From Paraphoma chrysanthemicola (Eukaryota > Ascomycota > Dothideomycetes > Pleosporales > Phaeosphaeriaceae), in NCBI GenBank assembly GCA_020744225.1, contig JAGMWG010000015.1, forward strand, positions 806,001 through 870,000: DNA of 64,000 nucleotides. The letters are read 5' to 3'. The translations under genes were made by a program, and so were the position numbers. This document shows positions 55,316-64,000 of this stretch, one piece after another; positions within the stretch are counted from its first letter, which is position 1, and every line of letters begins with the position of its first letter. The notes beneath the pieces are model-generated. The model made no database searches and had not been told where the DNA came from. It saw nothing but the letters and a program-made list of their open reading frames with translations.

Positions 55316-56824
55316 TCACGAAGTCTCCTTCAAATACTCTACAACCTGATCCCCGGCAATCCTCCCAAACACCACACACTCCAGCAACGACGATCCACCA
55401 AGTCGATTCCCGCCATGGACCCCACCAGTGACTTCTCCTGCTCCCCAGAGTCCTTCAATACGTTTTTGTTCGTCTTGCAGGACCTCGGCCTTTTGGTTGA
55501 TGAGCACGCCGCCCATGGTGAAATGTACGACTGGTGTCACGATACCAACATATACCACTGAGTCCGGGTTTGGATCCTTCAGTGTCCAGTTTGCGAATGA
55601 AGTCCGACCAAATGGATCTTCCAAGGTCCCGTTTACAGCGTTGGCATAACGTTCGATTGTTTCCTGGGCATTCGGGCCAAGCTCGGCGATGGTAGTCTTC
55701 TTCATCAGGCCTTTGAAGATGTAAAAGTCGACATGCGATTTCGCAGCGGTGTACGTCGCTTCGTCAAGAACAATCTGCACGGTCCATTGTTTCGGTGAGT
55801 CTGATGTTGCTGAGCGTGAAGTAATGGCGTTCGTAACATGCTCGCGGGTGTCTAGCTCGTTGACCAAGCGTTTTCCGTCTATGAGAAGTATGCCGCCTTC
55901 GCCCCGCAATACTTCAGCTGCAAGGAATTTCAATGGTGAATCTGGGCTTGCTGGGTCGACGAAGCCTGTTGGATGAACTTGGACTTGATCCATATCAATT
56001 AGCTTTGCACCGGCAGCTGTTAGAATCGGTTGTGTCCCAGGCCTCGGATCATTTGTAGATGGATAGCCGTTGAGATCTGGTCGGTATTGTGCTAGTAGAC
56101 CATGGGCGTCGCCGCCGAAGCCGCCTGATGCGAATATGACCGGACCATGTAGCTCTTTCTTCTGGCCATCTTCGCATTCATACTCAACTCCCGTGACCCG
56201 CTGACTGGATTGTAGTACTTTGGTAACCGAGCAAGACGTTCGCAGTTCGGCCAGCGGATTCTCCTTGATCGCTTTCAGGAGTGCACTCACGATGGCGAAT
56301 CCTGGTGGAGCCTGACCTTTGCCTCTGTGCGTGCGAGCATACGAATGACCACCCAGTTGCGCTACCTTGCTCAAGTCTACGCCATTCTCCTGCACTAGCC
56401 AATTGATTGCGCTAGCCGAATGCTCCGTCAGGGTGTCAATCAGCTGTTCTCGATGCGCAGTCAGTGTTTTCATAGCATGTCCTGCAGATCGTACGGTGTC
56501 AAGGTAGAACGCGTCCAAAGGTTCTGCGACCGGTTGATAAGAGGTAGGAGCGCCATTGATGCCAGATGATGCTTTGATCGAATTTCCACCAGGCTTGGCT
56601 GCGCGTTCCAAGAGGATGACAGGGACACGATGTGAGAGCAGTTGCGATGCGGCAGAAAGACCAGCAAGTCCGGAACCTACGACTATGGCGTGTCGTGCGG
56701 ACATTGTCTGTTCTGCTGTTGTCGAAGAAGTCATCGGAACAACCAAATAAATGTTGAGTAAATAAGCTGTGAACAGCACGACAATTGAGAGTAATGTTAG
56801 TGTTAGAATGCGATGTTGACTCAT
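55316..56824 (-). CDS. Soluble fumarate reductase (FAD-dependent, Osm1-like)
   Basis: Intronless, 502 aa, ATG at 56824. An N-terminal hydrophobic helix (LTLTLLSIVVLFTAYLL) is a signal anchor, possibly for the ER or mitochondrial intermembrane space as in yeast Osm1. Then the FAD-binding motif AIVVGSGLAGLSAASQLL (residues about 45-62), LLERAAKPGGNSIKASSGING, the substrate-domain residues HPTGFVDP, and the C-terminal YVGIVTPVVHFTMGG and GLWGAGEVTGGVHGGNRLGG motifs. Reduces fumarate to succinate, re-oxidising FADH2 for redox balance under low oxygen and for oxidative protein folding. No cytochrome b5 domain is attached, unlike some fungal homologues. Confidence 0.93.
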   Translation of the reverse strand: MSQHRILTLTLLSIVVLFTAYLLNIYLVVPMTSSTTAEQTMSARHAIVVGSGLAGLSAASQLLSHRVPVILLERAAKPGGNSIKASSGINGAPTSYQPVAEPLDAFYLDTVRSAGHAMKTLTAHREQLIDTLTEHSASAINWLVQENGVDLSKVAQLGGHSYARTHRGKGQAPPGFAIVSALLKAIKENPLAELRTSCSVTKVLQSSQRVTGVEYECEDGQKKELHGPVIFASGGFGGDAHGLLAQYRPDLNGYPSTNDPRPGTQPILTAAGAKLIDMDQVQVHPTGFVDPASPDSPLKFLAAEVLRGEGGILLIDGKRLVNELDTREHVTNAITSRSATSDSPKQWTVQIVLDEATYTAAKSHVDFYIFKGLMKKTTIAELGPNAQETIERYANAVNGTLEDPFGRTSFANWTLKDPNPDSVVYVGIVTPVVHFTMGGVLINQKAEVLQDEQKRIEGLWGAGEVTGGVHGGNRLGGSSLLECVVFGRIAGDQVVEYLKETS

Positions 56825-57689
56825 TGGTGTCTATTGACAATATGTGCTCTTTTGCCCATCGTCAGTTGTTGCGACTTTTCAAGCTTGTGAAATGTCAGTC
56901 GAGTGATCAGGCGATCCTCACGCGCCTTCGAATGCCGGCGGGTACGTCGGACCCGCGCACAGTGAACATGGCGATGGGTGGCATCTCGATTTCACCCTCA
57001 CACCTTCTCTTCCAACGTAACGAGCATGCAATTGATCACTGTCAGTGTTGAAGCTGGAGCGATAAGGCGTTCTCCTTCCACACCTTCGGTCGGAATCCGC
57101 CTAGCGCTCGAGCCCCCACTTTCATCTCGAAGCCCCCGAAACACTACTTGACACACCATCTGCCTCCATCTCTTTTCAACGGCAACAATACACGCGCCCG
57201 CGACGCGCGTTACCATTCTAGAGTAAGTACAGTCGAACCAAGATGCCGTCGCGCAAGCTATGCAGACGCCTCACCGCGTAGAGTGCATCTCATGACGAGA
57301 TCAGCGCTCGGGAAGTCAAGCTTCCATGGCACTAGAACGCTTTGTCCCAAACAAAGCGCCGACCAACGCTCAAAGCGCAGTATTCAGAGCAGTCGGAGCC
57401 GTATCGATTTTACGGGGGATTAAGTTCCGTAGGCGGGATGCAAGTGTTCCAGCGAGATCCATCTTTGTGTGGCGCGGCATCATGCGTTCCGAGGTAGGGT
57501 GCACCTTCTTATGTACTTCGAGTTCGTCGCTTTTTTCCCGTCATTTATTGCATTTGTGCCTTTTTCTGCACATGATTGTGTCGCGTGTTGTTATTTGGCC
57601 GTCAGATTGAAAGAGCAGGAACAGGAAGGATGTTGAGTACGTGCTTGGACTTGGCGCTTGTATGCCATCCGGTTCTGGCCTTTATCACG
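56825..57689. other. Divergent promoter region, fumarate reductase / conserved unknown
   Basis: About 865 bp between two divergent starts. A frame open through 57576-57689 is the upstream part of the downstream gene's frame, but I place the start at the ATG at 57690. Nothing else recognised. Confidence 0.5.
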
Positions 57690-58667
57690 ATGTCGCGACC
57701 AAAGAGGCAGATTCACGAGTCGAGGTTACAGTACTTCTTCGTCAGCTTCATAGCGGTACTGGCGTTGCGCTACGCAAGCACATCATACTTCTCGTTTCCC
57801 AACGAGTTCATTACGGACGTCTGCCAAACACACGATCTACCCAACCCAATCGCCTCGCTGTACCCAAACAACGCAACTGGCACTTTGAACGGCACGGTAG
57901 CAGTCATTCCGATCTCACTAAAGTTAGCACGAGAGATCATTCCACCACAATATCGCATCCTCGAACATGCCTATCGACAACTTTTGCCGGATTTCCCAGA
58001 AGACATGTATCCTGCCGTCCTGCAAGCGCTGCACGACCATGAGGTACAAGCCTTTGGATACCTGATTCCCGACTTCTCGGTATGTTATCCCGGCCCTGCC
58101 ATGCATAGATATACTAACATTGCGCAGCGCTCTGGCATCGAATTCCCCTTCCTCGACCTCCTCGGTGACAATATCACTTCCTTCAAATGGGCTCCATCCA
58201 TGCTCATGACAGCCGGCCACGAGATCGCGCTGAAAGGCGCAATGGACTACGGTACCAATGTCTTTGCATCCACATTCGACCCACCATGCGACGCATACCG
58301 AAGCGTACCTCGCTCCAGAGATTCTAGCACCACACACTTCAGCGCCAAGAGCTCCGAAGCCGGCGTAGCCAGCATCAGCACTTTATTCTCTTCGATAACC
58401 AAAGAGATTTTCCCGTTTGAGTTCTTCAAGAACGTTACCAACCAACCTACGTTTGCTGATGGAAAGACTTGCGACAACATGATTCGGCTGTTTGATACGA
58501 ATGTGACCACGTCGATAGAACCAGTCACAGGTACAGTAAAAGCCAAGATCGCACCTTTTACAGAGGAGAAGGAATGGCAAACCGTCTACGGTCTACGCAT
58601 GGACACAGCATTCATAGAAAACAACTACCTCCCGTGCGAGAACTTCCGGGGCTACGGCACTCAATAA
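57690..58667 (+). CDS. Conserved fungal protein with signal anchor, unknown function
   Basis: Two exons, about 309 aa. The 48-nt intron at 58080-58127 (GTATGT, TACTAACA branch, TTGCGCAG) is a multiple of three without a stop, so retention would be silent for the frame. The likely start is 57690 (MSRPKRQIHESRLQYF), giving an N-terminal hydrophobic anchor (FFVSFIAVLALRYA). The body has GTVAVIPISLKLAREIIPPQYRIL (a block split here across 24 residues), LLPDFPEDMYP, IPDFSRSGIEFPFLDLLGDN and SMLMTAGHEIALKGAMDYG, plus several N-glycosylation sequons. It belongs to a recurrent fungal secreted/membrane family I cannot name. No catalytic motif evident. Confidence 0.7.
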   Translation: MSRPKRQIHESRLQYFFVSFIAVLALRYASTSYFSFPNEFITDVCQTHDLPNPIASLYPNNATGTLNGTVAVIPISLKLAREIIPPQYRILEHAYRQLLPDFPEDMYPAVLQALHDHEVQAFGYLIPDFSVCYPGPAMHRYTNIAQRSGIEFPFLDLLGDNITSFKWAPSMLMTAGHEIALKGAMDYGTNVFASTFDPPCDAYRSVPRSRDSSTTHFSAKSSEAGVASISTLFSSITKEIFPFEFFKNVTNQPTFADGKTCDNMIRLFDTNVTTSIEPVTGTVKAKIAPFTEEKEWQTVYGLRMDTAFIENNYLPCENFRGYGTQ

Positions 58668-58805
58668 GCCAACCATCACACATGGCAGTAGCATCAACAT
58701 TAGATACCATACATAGTACCTCATAACATAACGTATAATTCCAAAAAACATCAACAACTTCAATCTCACTTCCTTCCTTCCTTCAAATTCCAGAACTTAG
58801 TTAGT

Positions 58806-60616
58806 TCAATACACCTCCCTCCCCACAATTCTCACAGTCCCACCCCCATTCCCATTCTTATCACTCCCGCCCACACCAATGTCCGTCCCATTCGCCAGCT
58901 CAAACACAACAAGCACATTATTCAACCACGTGTCTCCCAACACCGGCGTTCCGCCTTCAGCCCTTTGGATCGCAAGCGCACACTCGCCCGGCCCCGCGCC
59001 AACGTTCTCGCCCCCGACAGCATTCGGCCCGCGATTCATCAGGTCGTCTTCGCTAAGGAAGAAACTTCGGCCGCCAATCTTCACGCCGACCCGCGGGGCC
59101 TGAGCGGTGCATCGCACGATGTATGTGTTTGATACCCAGTTGTATGTTGCGGGTGGGACGAAGAGGGAGGCGATGTATTCGGCGACCGCGGAGGGGAAGT
59201 ATATGAGCGAGGAGCCGGAGTCGATGATCATGGTTTGGCGGGAGGTGGCGTAAGGGCGAGTTTGGCGCTTTGAGGCTGGGGGTTTGGGTTTACGGACTGG
59301 TTGGGGAGAAGAGGCCTGGCGCTGAGAAGAGGAGGTGGTCTGGCGCTGGGATGATAGCGCTTGGATTTGAGAAGAACTTGGGCGTTGGGATGACGAAGTT
59401 TGCTGTTGTGCTGCTATGAACATCTGGTTTTGCGCTGAAGACGTTTGGCGTTGAGACGAGGATATCTGACTTTGAGACGAAGAAGTCTGGCGTTGAGACG
59501 AGGATACCTGGCCTTGAGAAGAAGAGCTCTGACGTTGTGTCGATGCCACAGGCACAGGAGCAGGCGTTGATGTCGACCTAACGGACGATGATTCCGGAGG
59601 TGGGATGATATCAAACCCGTCCACGATAATCGAATACCACGCATAAATCCCTCTCACAACAGGCTGTAGCGGGACCTCAACCCACCTCCCATCATGCTTG
59701 ACATCCGGAATCCCGCCTATCGCCAATTGCCCACCAGCTCTTGGGAACTCGTACGTCGGGCGGCGCAACGCAAGGCTGAAAACAGGTAGGATAGTCGGAT
59801 CCTTGAACCTACCAACCCTATCAATAGATAAATTCCAACCGAATAGGCGACTTACAAAGTAAACAGCACACTCGTATAATTCAGCTCTTTTGAATTAATC
59901 CCCACCGCCAGAGCCGGAAACCCCAGCCCCATAAGTCCAGACGACACCCCATCGCCAAACCAATACCCCTCGTCTACAACGCCAATCATCTGGCGCACGT
60001 TCGCGGCAGCACTTCCTCCCTTACTTAGCCCGCCGATACCGAAGTTCTCCGTGCCCATGCGGCCCCGTAGAAACTCTCCGCCGGTGTAATTTACCGAAAA
60101 CGGAAAGTCGACTGGGCGGTAAGATGATGATGCCGACGCATCGTAGGTGGACCCAAAGCCGCAGTACGCTGCATCGAGCGGATACGGCCAGTCTGGGTCG
60201 TCGCATTGGAAGAAGGAGGAAACGATCCATGTGTCTGAGGAGCCGGAGTCGATTACGAAGGAGTATGTGCGGCCGGCAATGGTGGCGTTTGTGATGTAGA
60301 TTCTGCCGCCGAAGGTGAGGAGGTCTTCTTGGACTTTTGGGAGTGGTCCGGTTGAAATCTGACGACGTCTGTTGTGTTTGGCTAGAGCTGCGTTGCGACG
60401 CTTGGCGAGATATCTAGTGGAGGGCAGAATGTGGGTGTGTGGGTTGGGGAGGGTGTCGAGTTCGAAGACGTTGTTTGTCACTGATATTGTTAACGCTATT
60501 GGGAACTTGAGGGTGCTGGTCATACCTGTGATGTGTGATGGAGCTCTACGCGTCCAGGCATTTGCTTTCAAAGTCAAGACGCCCAGTGCCAGGGAAGCAA
60601 CGCAATGTAAATGCAT
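58806..60616 (-). CDS. Secreted pepsin-like aspartic protease with Ser/Gln repeat insert
   Basis: Start ATG at 60616 (MHLHCVASLALGVLTLKANA, signal peptide). The intron 59809-59855 (47 nt) joins the lobes. A further 45-nt intron (about 60484-60528, GTATGA...TATCAG) is likely and leaves the frame intact either way, so the length is about 572-587 aa. Active-site Asp motifs are VIDSGSSDTWIV in the first lobe and MIIDSGSSLIYF in the second (DSG in place of DTG/DSG, both accepted in pepsin family A1). Between them sits an unusual insert of about 110 residues built from SSSQRQTSSSQ-like units plus KRQTRP, before the second Asp. A propeptide with dibasic KRR precedes the first lobe. Predicted extracellular endopeptidase. 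Confidence 0.88.
59290..59580 (-). repeat. Ser/Gln tandem repeat inside the aspartic protease gene
   Basis: Imperfect 21-24-nt units encoding Q-R-Q-T-S-S-S and variants, at least eight copies. The repeat keeps the frame and sits in the second lobe's N-terminal part, a surface loop region in pepsins. Likely variable in copy number between isolates. Confidence 0.8.
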
Positions 60617-61407
60617 AATGGCACAAGAGGGCACCGAGAGCGAAGTATGAATGGCAGGTAATACTGTAAAGAACAAGTAGCATTGAAAGACCTAATTTCG
60701 CCTCCAGGAAGGGAGAACATATGAAACTCATATACATGACGAATATGAAAGACCATGGAGCCGACGCCACGATACATTCCAGGGCTACACAGCACGGGGT
60801 TAATCTTGTGCGACCTGGGGAAGCCATGAATTCTTTGCGAGGGCCCAATTGGGCTCATCTATCCCTGCCCTCGGTTGGAGGCCCGGCGACGTCGCATGGA
60901 ATCTTGTGCTATTCGCTCACAAGAACTGTCTACTTGGACTTGATACAACCATTTTGCGTTTACCGATATCGAGTATGACGGAATGATGGAAGCACAATGG
61001 GGATCATTGGTCAGTGATCAAGGAGCTGCTGCAGTCACCACGAAGCAATGACACCTCACGTTAAGTCACAGCGCAGGCGCACTAATAGAGATGATTAAAA
61101 AACTTACCTCTGGAAGTGATCATACCAAGAAGGATCTGCATCGTAGCCAAGGTGTGAGACCTCGGCGGTCGCACTCAAAGCCCTTCAGAGAATTAGAAGC
61201 AAGTCAAGCGCATCGTAGAGAAAGCGTACATGTTTTGATTGGACTAGGCAGAAAGCTCAATGCCCCAAATGGTCTCCAAGATGGGTTTGTGTTGTACAAG
61301 TACTGCTGCATAATTGGGCTGGGGTAAATATCCGCAGAAATGCTGTGGTGAGTCGCACCTTTTGGGAATCGTCATAGACACACCTTGAACGCCAGACTGA
61401 ACAATAA
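60617..61407. other. Intergenic, nothing recognised
   Basis: About 790 bp between the aspartic protease start and the LUC7 stop, both minus strand. Short frames only. It contains the protease promoter. Confidence 0.5.
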
Positions 61408-62371
61408 TCACCATCCACCTCTTCGGCCGCCTCTGCCACGGCGGCCTCCTCGGCCACCGCCAAACCCACCTCCACCGTAGCCGCCGCCCCATCCTCCCTG
61501 GCCGCCACGATCGCCATTCATGTCGCCAGACGGAGCGTAGGCGTCGCGAGGAGGCGCTCGGCCCTTGAGCTCTTTCTGGAGGGTCTCGTAGGACTTGCGC
61601 ATCTGGGCGTAGCCGAGATGCATCTTGCCGTAGAAGTGGTCTGCTAGACGACGATCATTGTCAAGTCGACTGAGATACGCACCGCATACGTCGCACACTT
61701 GCAGCTTCTGGTGACCCGAGGGTCCGCCGGTATCCGACAGCGCCCGTAGTTCGCGCTCGCGCTCTTCCTTCTCAGCCTTCTTGTGGCGGAGCTTTGTGAA
61801 CTCCTGGACAGCCATGTTGACCATGCCTTCCTCGCCCATGATCTCGATCTCAAGCATTCCGGCTTCGATGGACTTTGTGAGTTCGTTTATTGCTTTGAGC
61901 TGTGAATTGTAAGTCTGCTCAGCACAAAATGAACCGAGGGCGGCTTACCAGAGTGTTAGTCTGCCTGATCTCCTCAGGCGTCTTCTCTAGTCGTCGCTGG
62001 GCAGAGTCAATCTTGCGATTGCAACTGTCGATGTGATGTTGCATGTCCCTCATGTAGTCAAACTCGAAACCCCACCTGCGCTTCTGGTCGGCATCTGCCT
62101 CCTGGTACTCGGTCTTGAGCGCCTCATTGTGCACTTTCGGGCACGGGCCCAATTCGTTCTTCGTGTTGGTGAAGAGGTCGTGGGGACAGTTGCCGACGAT
62201 GTATGAGCGGCACACCTTGGGGTCGGTAATGCTGAGCTGCGGCGCGCGCTGGTCGGTGCCAGACATGAGCTGCTCGCCCATGAGCTGCTCTGCTCAAAGT
62301 CAGTATATTGTCGCATTCAAGACACGTGACGTATACGTACCAAGCAGCCTGCGCGTCTCTGCTGCGGCCAT
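61408..62371 (-). CDS. LUC7: LUC7-like U1 snRNP splicing factor
   Basis: Three exons, about 287 aa; introns 62290-62340 (51 nt) and 61900-61948 (49 nt). Start MAAAETRRLL at 62371, then EQLMG after the first intron. The first zinc finger region (VCRSYIVGNCPHDLFTNTKN-x-LGPCPKVH, a CCCH type) and the second C2H2-type finger (LQVCDVCGAYLSRLDNDRR, HFYGKMHLGY) are the two conserved LUC7 fingers, separated by a coiled-coil (RKIDSAQRRLEKTPEE; KAEKEERERELRAL). The C-terminus is RGG-rich, binding RNA or proteins. LUC7 belongs to the U1 snRNP and influences 5' splice-site selection in the nucleus. The start faces GPI16 across a 214-bp divergent promoter. Confidence 0.95.
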
Positions 62372-62585
62372 GATGTCTACTGTCTGGTGTTGTTGCCGTG
62401 GTGGAGGTTGCTACAAGGCTCGACGCATTTGAGGAAATCACGACCGCGGCAATGCCAAGTACGTACCTTCCCAGGCTGAACGATGCCAGCCAATCACATG
62501 CAACGCGACCCTAAGACCCTCCGCAACACCAAACGGACATCACCAGCACGCCTCTCTCTTGTACAGTGAGAAGTGCGATGCTGCA
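62372..62585. promoter_or_regulatory. Divergent LUC7/GPI16 promoter
   Basis: Only about 214 bp separates the two start codons, so both promoters and leaders must overlap or abut here. No further motif identified. Confidence 0.6.
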
Positions 62586-64000
62586 ATGCTTTCGTCCATT
62601 CCCATCTTCCTGCTCAATGCCTTCATAACATGCGCCGCGGCGGGCGCTGACTACCACGAGCGCCTCTTACTCCGCCCACTGCCACATGGCGCCCTTCTAG
62701 CTTCATTCAACTTCCTAAGTAACGAGAGCCAGGTGGCCTTCGAGCAGCAGAACTTTCGGTACTTCCCGAGGTCTTTTGGTCAGATACTGCAACATGCCCA
62801 CGCCAAGGAGCTTCACCTGAGGTTCAGTGTCGGCAGGTGGGACGCGGAGAGCTGGGGCCAGCGACCATGGCACGGCGCAAGAGAAGGAGGCACGGGTGTG
62901 GAGCTGTGGGCTTGGGTAGAAGCAGACAATGAGGAAGAGTAACATATACTTCAATAGTCATGTGAACTCCCACTGACTCCAACAGAGCATTCGCGCGATG
63001 GCTGACGCTCACGAACGCCCTCTCTGGCCTCTTCTGCGCGTCCATGAACTTCATCGACTCCACCAAGACCATACGACCCATCATGGCTTTCGAACCAGAG
63101 GGCCAGCACGCCAACGTCTCAAATCTTCATCTCCTTCACGGCACACTTCCTCACGAGGTCGTCTGCACTGAGAACCTGACACCATTCCTCAAGCTGCTTC
63201 CTTGCAAGGGCAAGGCGGGCATCTCCAGCTTGCTGGACGGTCACAAGTTGTTCGATGCCTCGTATCAGACAATGGCTATTGACGTACGTCCGGTATGCGA
63301 GAACGACGGCAACGACTGCACCGTAGAGATGGAGCAGACTGTGGATATGGTACTGGATGTGGCACGCTCGAAGCGGCCACGAGACAATCCGATTCCACGG
63401 CCTTTGCCGATCGAGGATATTGAATGCGACACTTCAAAGGGATACAACGGCGAGGGCACATGCTATCCTCTGAATAAGGGCACGGAGCCATCTTGGACAC
63501 TGGAGGAAGTGTTTGGGCGGCCGCTCAAGGGTGCCTGCCCACTTACTGAGGGAAGTGGCGATGCTGCGAACACTGTCTGCATCAACGTGCCACCAGAACG
63601 CACCATCGAAGCGAATACAACAGGCCATTTTCTGGAGTCCAAACTCGTATATGATACTCTCCGCTGCTATCAACTTCCCAGTGGGACTGACTTCGATCTG
63701 GTCCTCCCGGAGCAGCAAATGACCACTGGCCTGGTTCGCTCTGACCCTCCAATCTTCGCCGCCAGAACCATCAATGGCCACGGGCAGGAGCGAGGTAGCA
63801 CTCAATCCGTCCTCCGCAACCCTTCCACTACAGACGCTCTTGAGATTGTATATCTCGAGTCTCTGCCGTGGTTCATGAAACCCTATCTCCACACTCTGCG
63901 TGCTCATGTCGACACCACCTCGGACAGTCCGATCAAGGAAACATACTACCGTCCAGCTATCGACCGGAAGCGAGGCACACACCTCGAGTTACGCATGGTC
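62586..64000 (+). CDS. GPI16: GPI transamidase component GPI16 / PIG-T (5' part)
   Basis: The gene runs off the right edge. Start ATG at 62586 (MLSSIPIFLLNAFITCAAAG, signal peptide). The intron 62939-62985 (47 nt) joins WVEADNEE to AFARWLTLTNALSGLFCASM. Conserved Gpi16 features: YHERLLLRPLPHGALLASF-x-F, NFRYFPRSFGQIL, ELHLRFSVGRWDAESWG, FIDSTKTIRP, LLHGTLPHEVVCTENLTPFLK-LLPCKGKAG and YYRPAIDRKRGTHLELRMV at the edge. PIG-T/Gpi16 is the lumenal subunit disulfide-bonded to Gpi8 in the ER GPI transamidase, which attaches GPI anchors to proteins; the Cys of LLPCKGKAG lies in the region of this bond (inference). C-terminal TM region not in window. Confidence 0.95.

Overview
The window is nuclear DNA of a filamentous ascomycete fungus, most plausibly a Dothideomycete. 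Genes are mostly interrupted by 45-90 nt GT-AG introns with CTRAC-like branch points. The gene content is fungal: MED7, GPI16/PIG-T, LUC7, BiP/Kar2 ending in HDEL, DUF1769, DUF6594, DUF2235, an Asp f 4-like secreted protein, a tannase-family esterase, and a Fot/pogo transposon with a DD35D transposase. No rRNA, tRNA, CRISPR array or bacterial operon was recognised. The class-level assignment is inference.

Layout. 1-1.75 kb: no recognisable gene. 1.75-20.4 kb: gene-rich block with three different MDR-type oxidoreductases (1754-2767, 10093-11168, 16283-17459), a secreted PhoD-like phosphatase, a large C2H2 zinc-finger protein, MED7, a DUF2235 alpha/beta-hydrolase, a small one-pass membrane protein and a large multi-pass membrane protein. 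21.1-23.0 kb: an apparently intact Fot/pogo transposon with perfect 56-bp terminal inverted repeats. 23.3-30.4 kb: a Kch1-type membrane protein, a fungal hypothetical protein, and an SDR gene that appears to carry one nonsense codon. 30.4-41 kb: accessory-looking region with diverged repeats, a candidate small secreted Cys protein in three short exons, a GFA-domain protein, a tandem retropepsin-like protein, a very short Cys-rich protein and a DUF6594 membrane protein. 41-64 kb: gene-rich again, with the Asp f 4-like protein, tannase-like esterase, BiP/KAR2, an Old Yellow Enzyme, a DUF1769 protein, soluble fumarate reductase, a conserved unknown, a pepsin-like aspartic protease, LUC7 and the 5' part of GPI16.

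Most striking feature. The KAR2 (ER Hsp70) gene has a 1308-nt intron among introns of 51-58 nt. On the same strand, that intron holds a gene for a GIY-YIG-type nuclease with a C-terminal C2H2 finger. It sits at a highly conserved stretch of the Hsp70 substrate-binding domain and has canonical splice sites, so it looks like a homing-endonuclease-style element carried as a spliceosomal intron. The nuclease frame has a 1-nt shift between its GIY and YIG half-motifs, so this copy may be decaying.

Several housekeeping genes here act in the secretory pathway (BiP, GPI16) or RNA metabolism (MED7, LUC7). Nothing indicates one biosynthetic cluster; the three MDR genes are scattered and unlinked to a PKS or NRPS.
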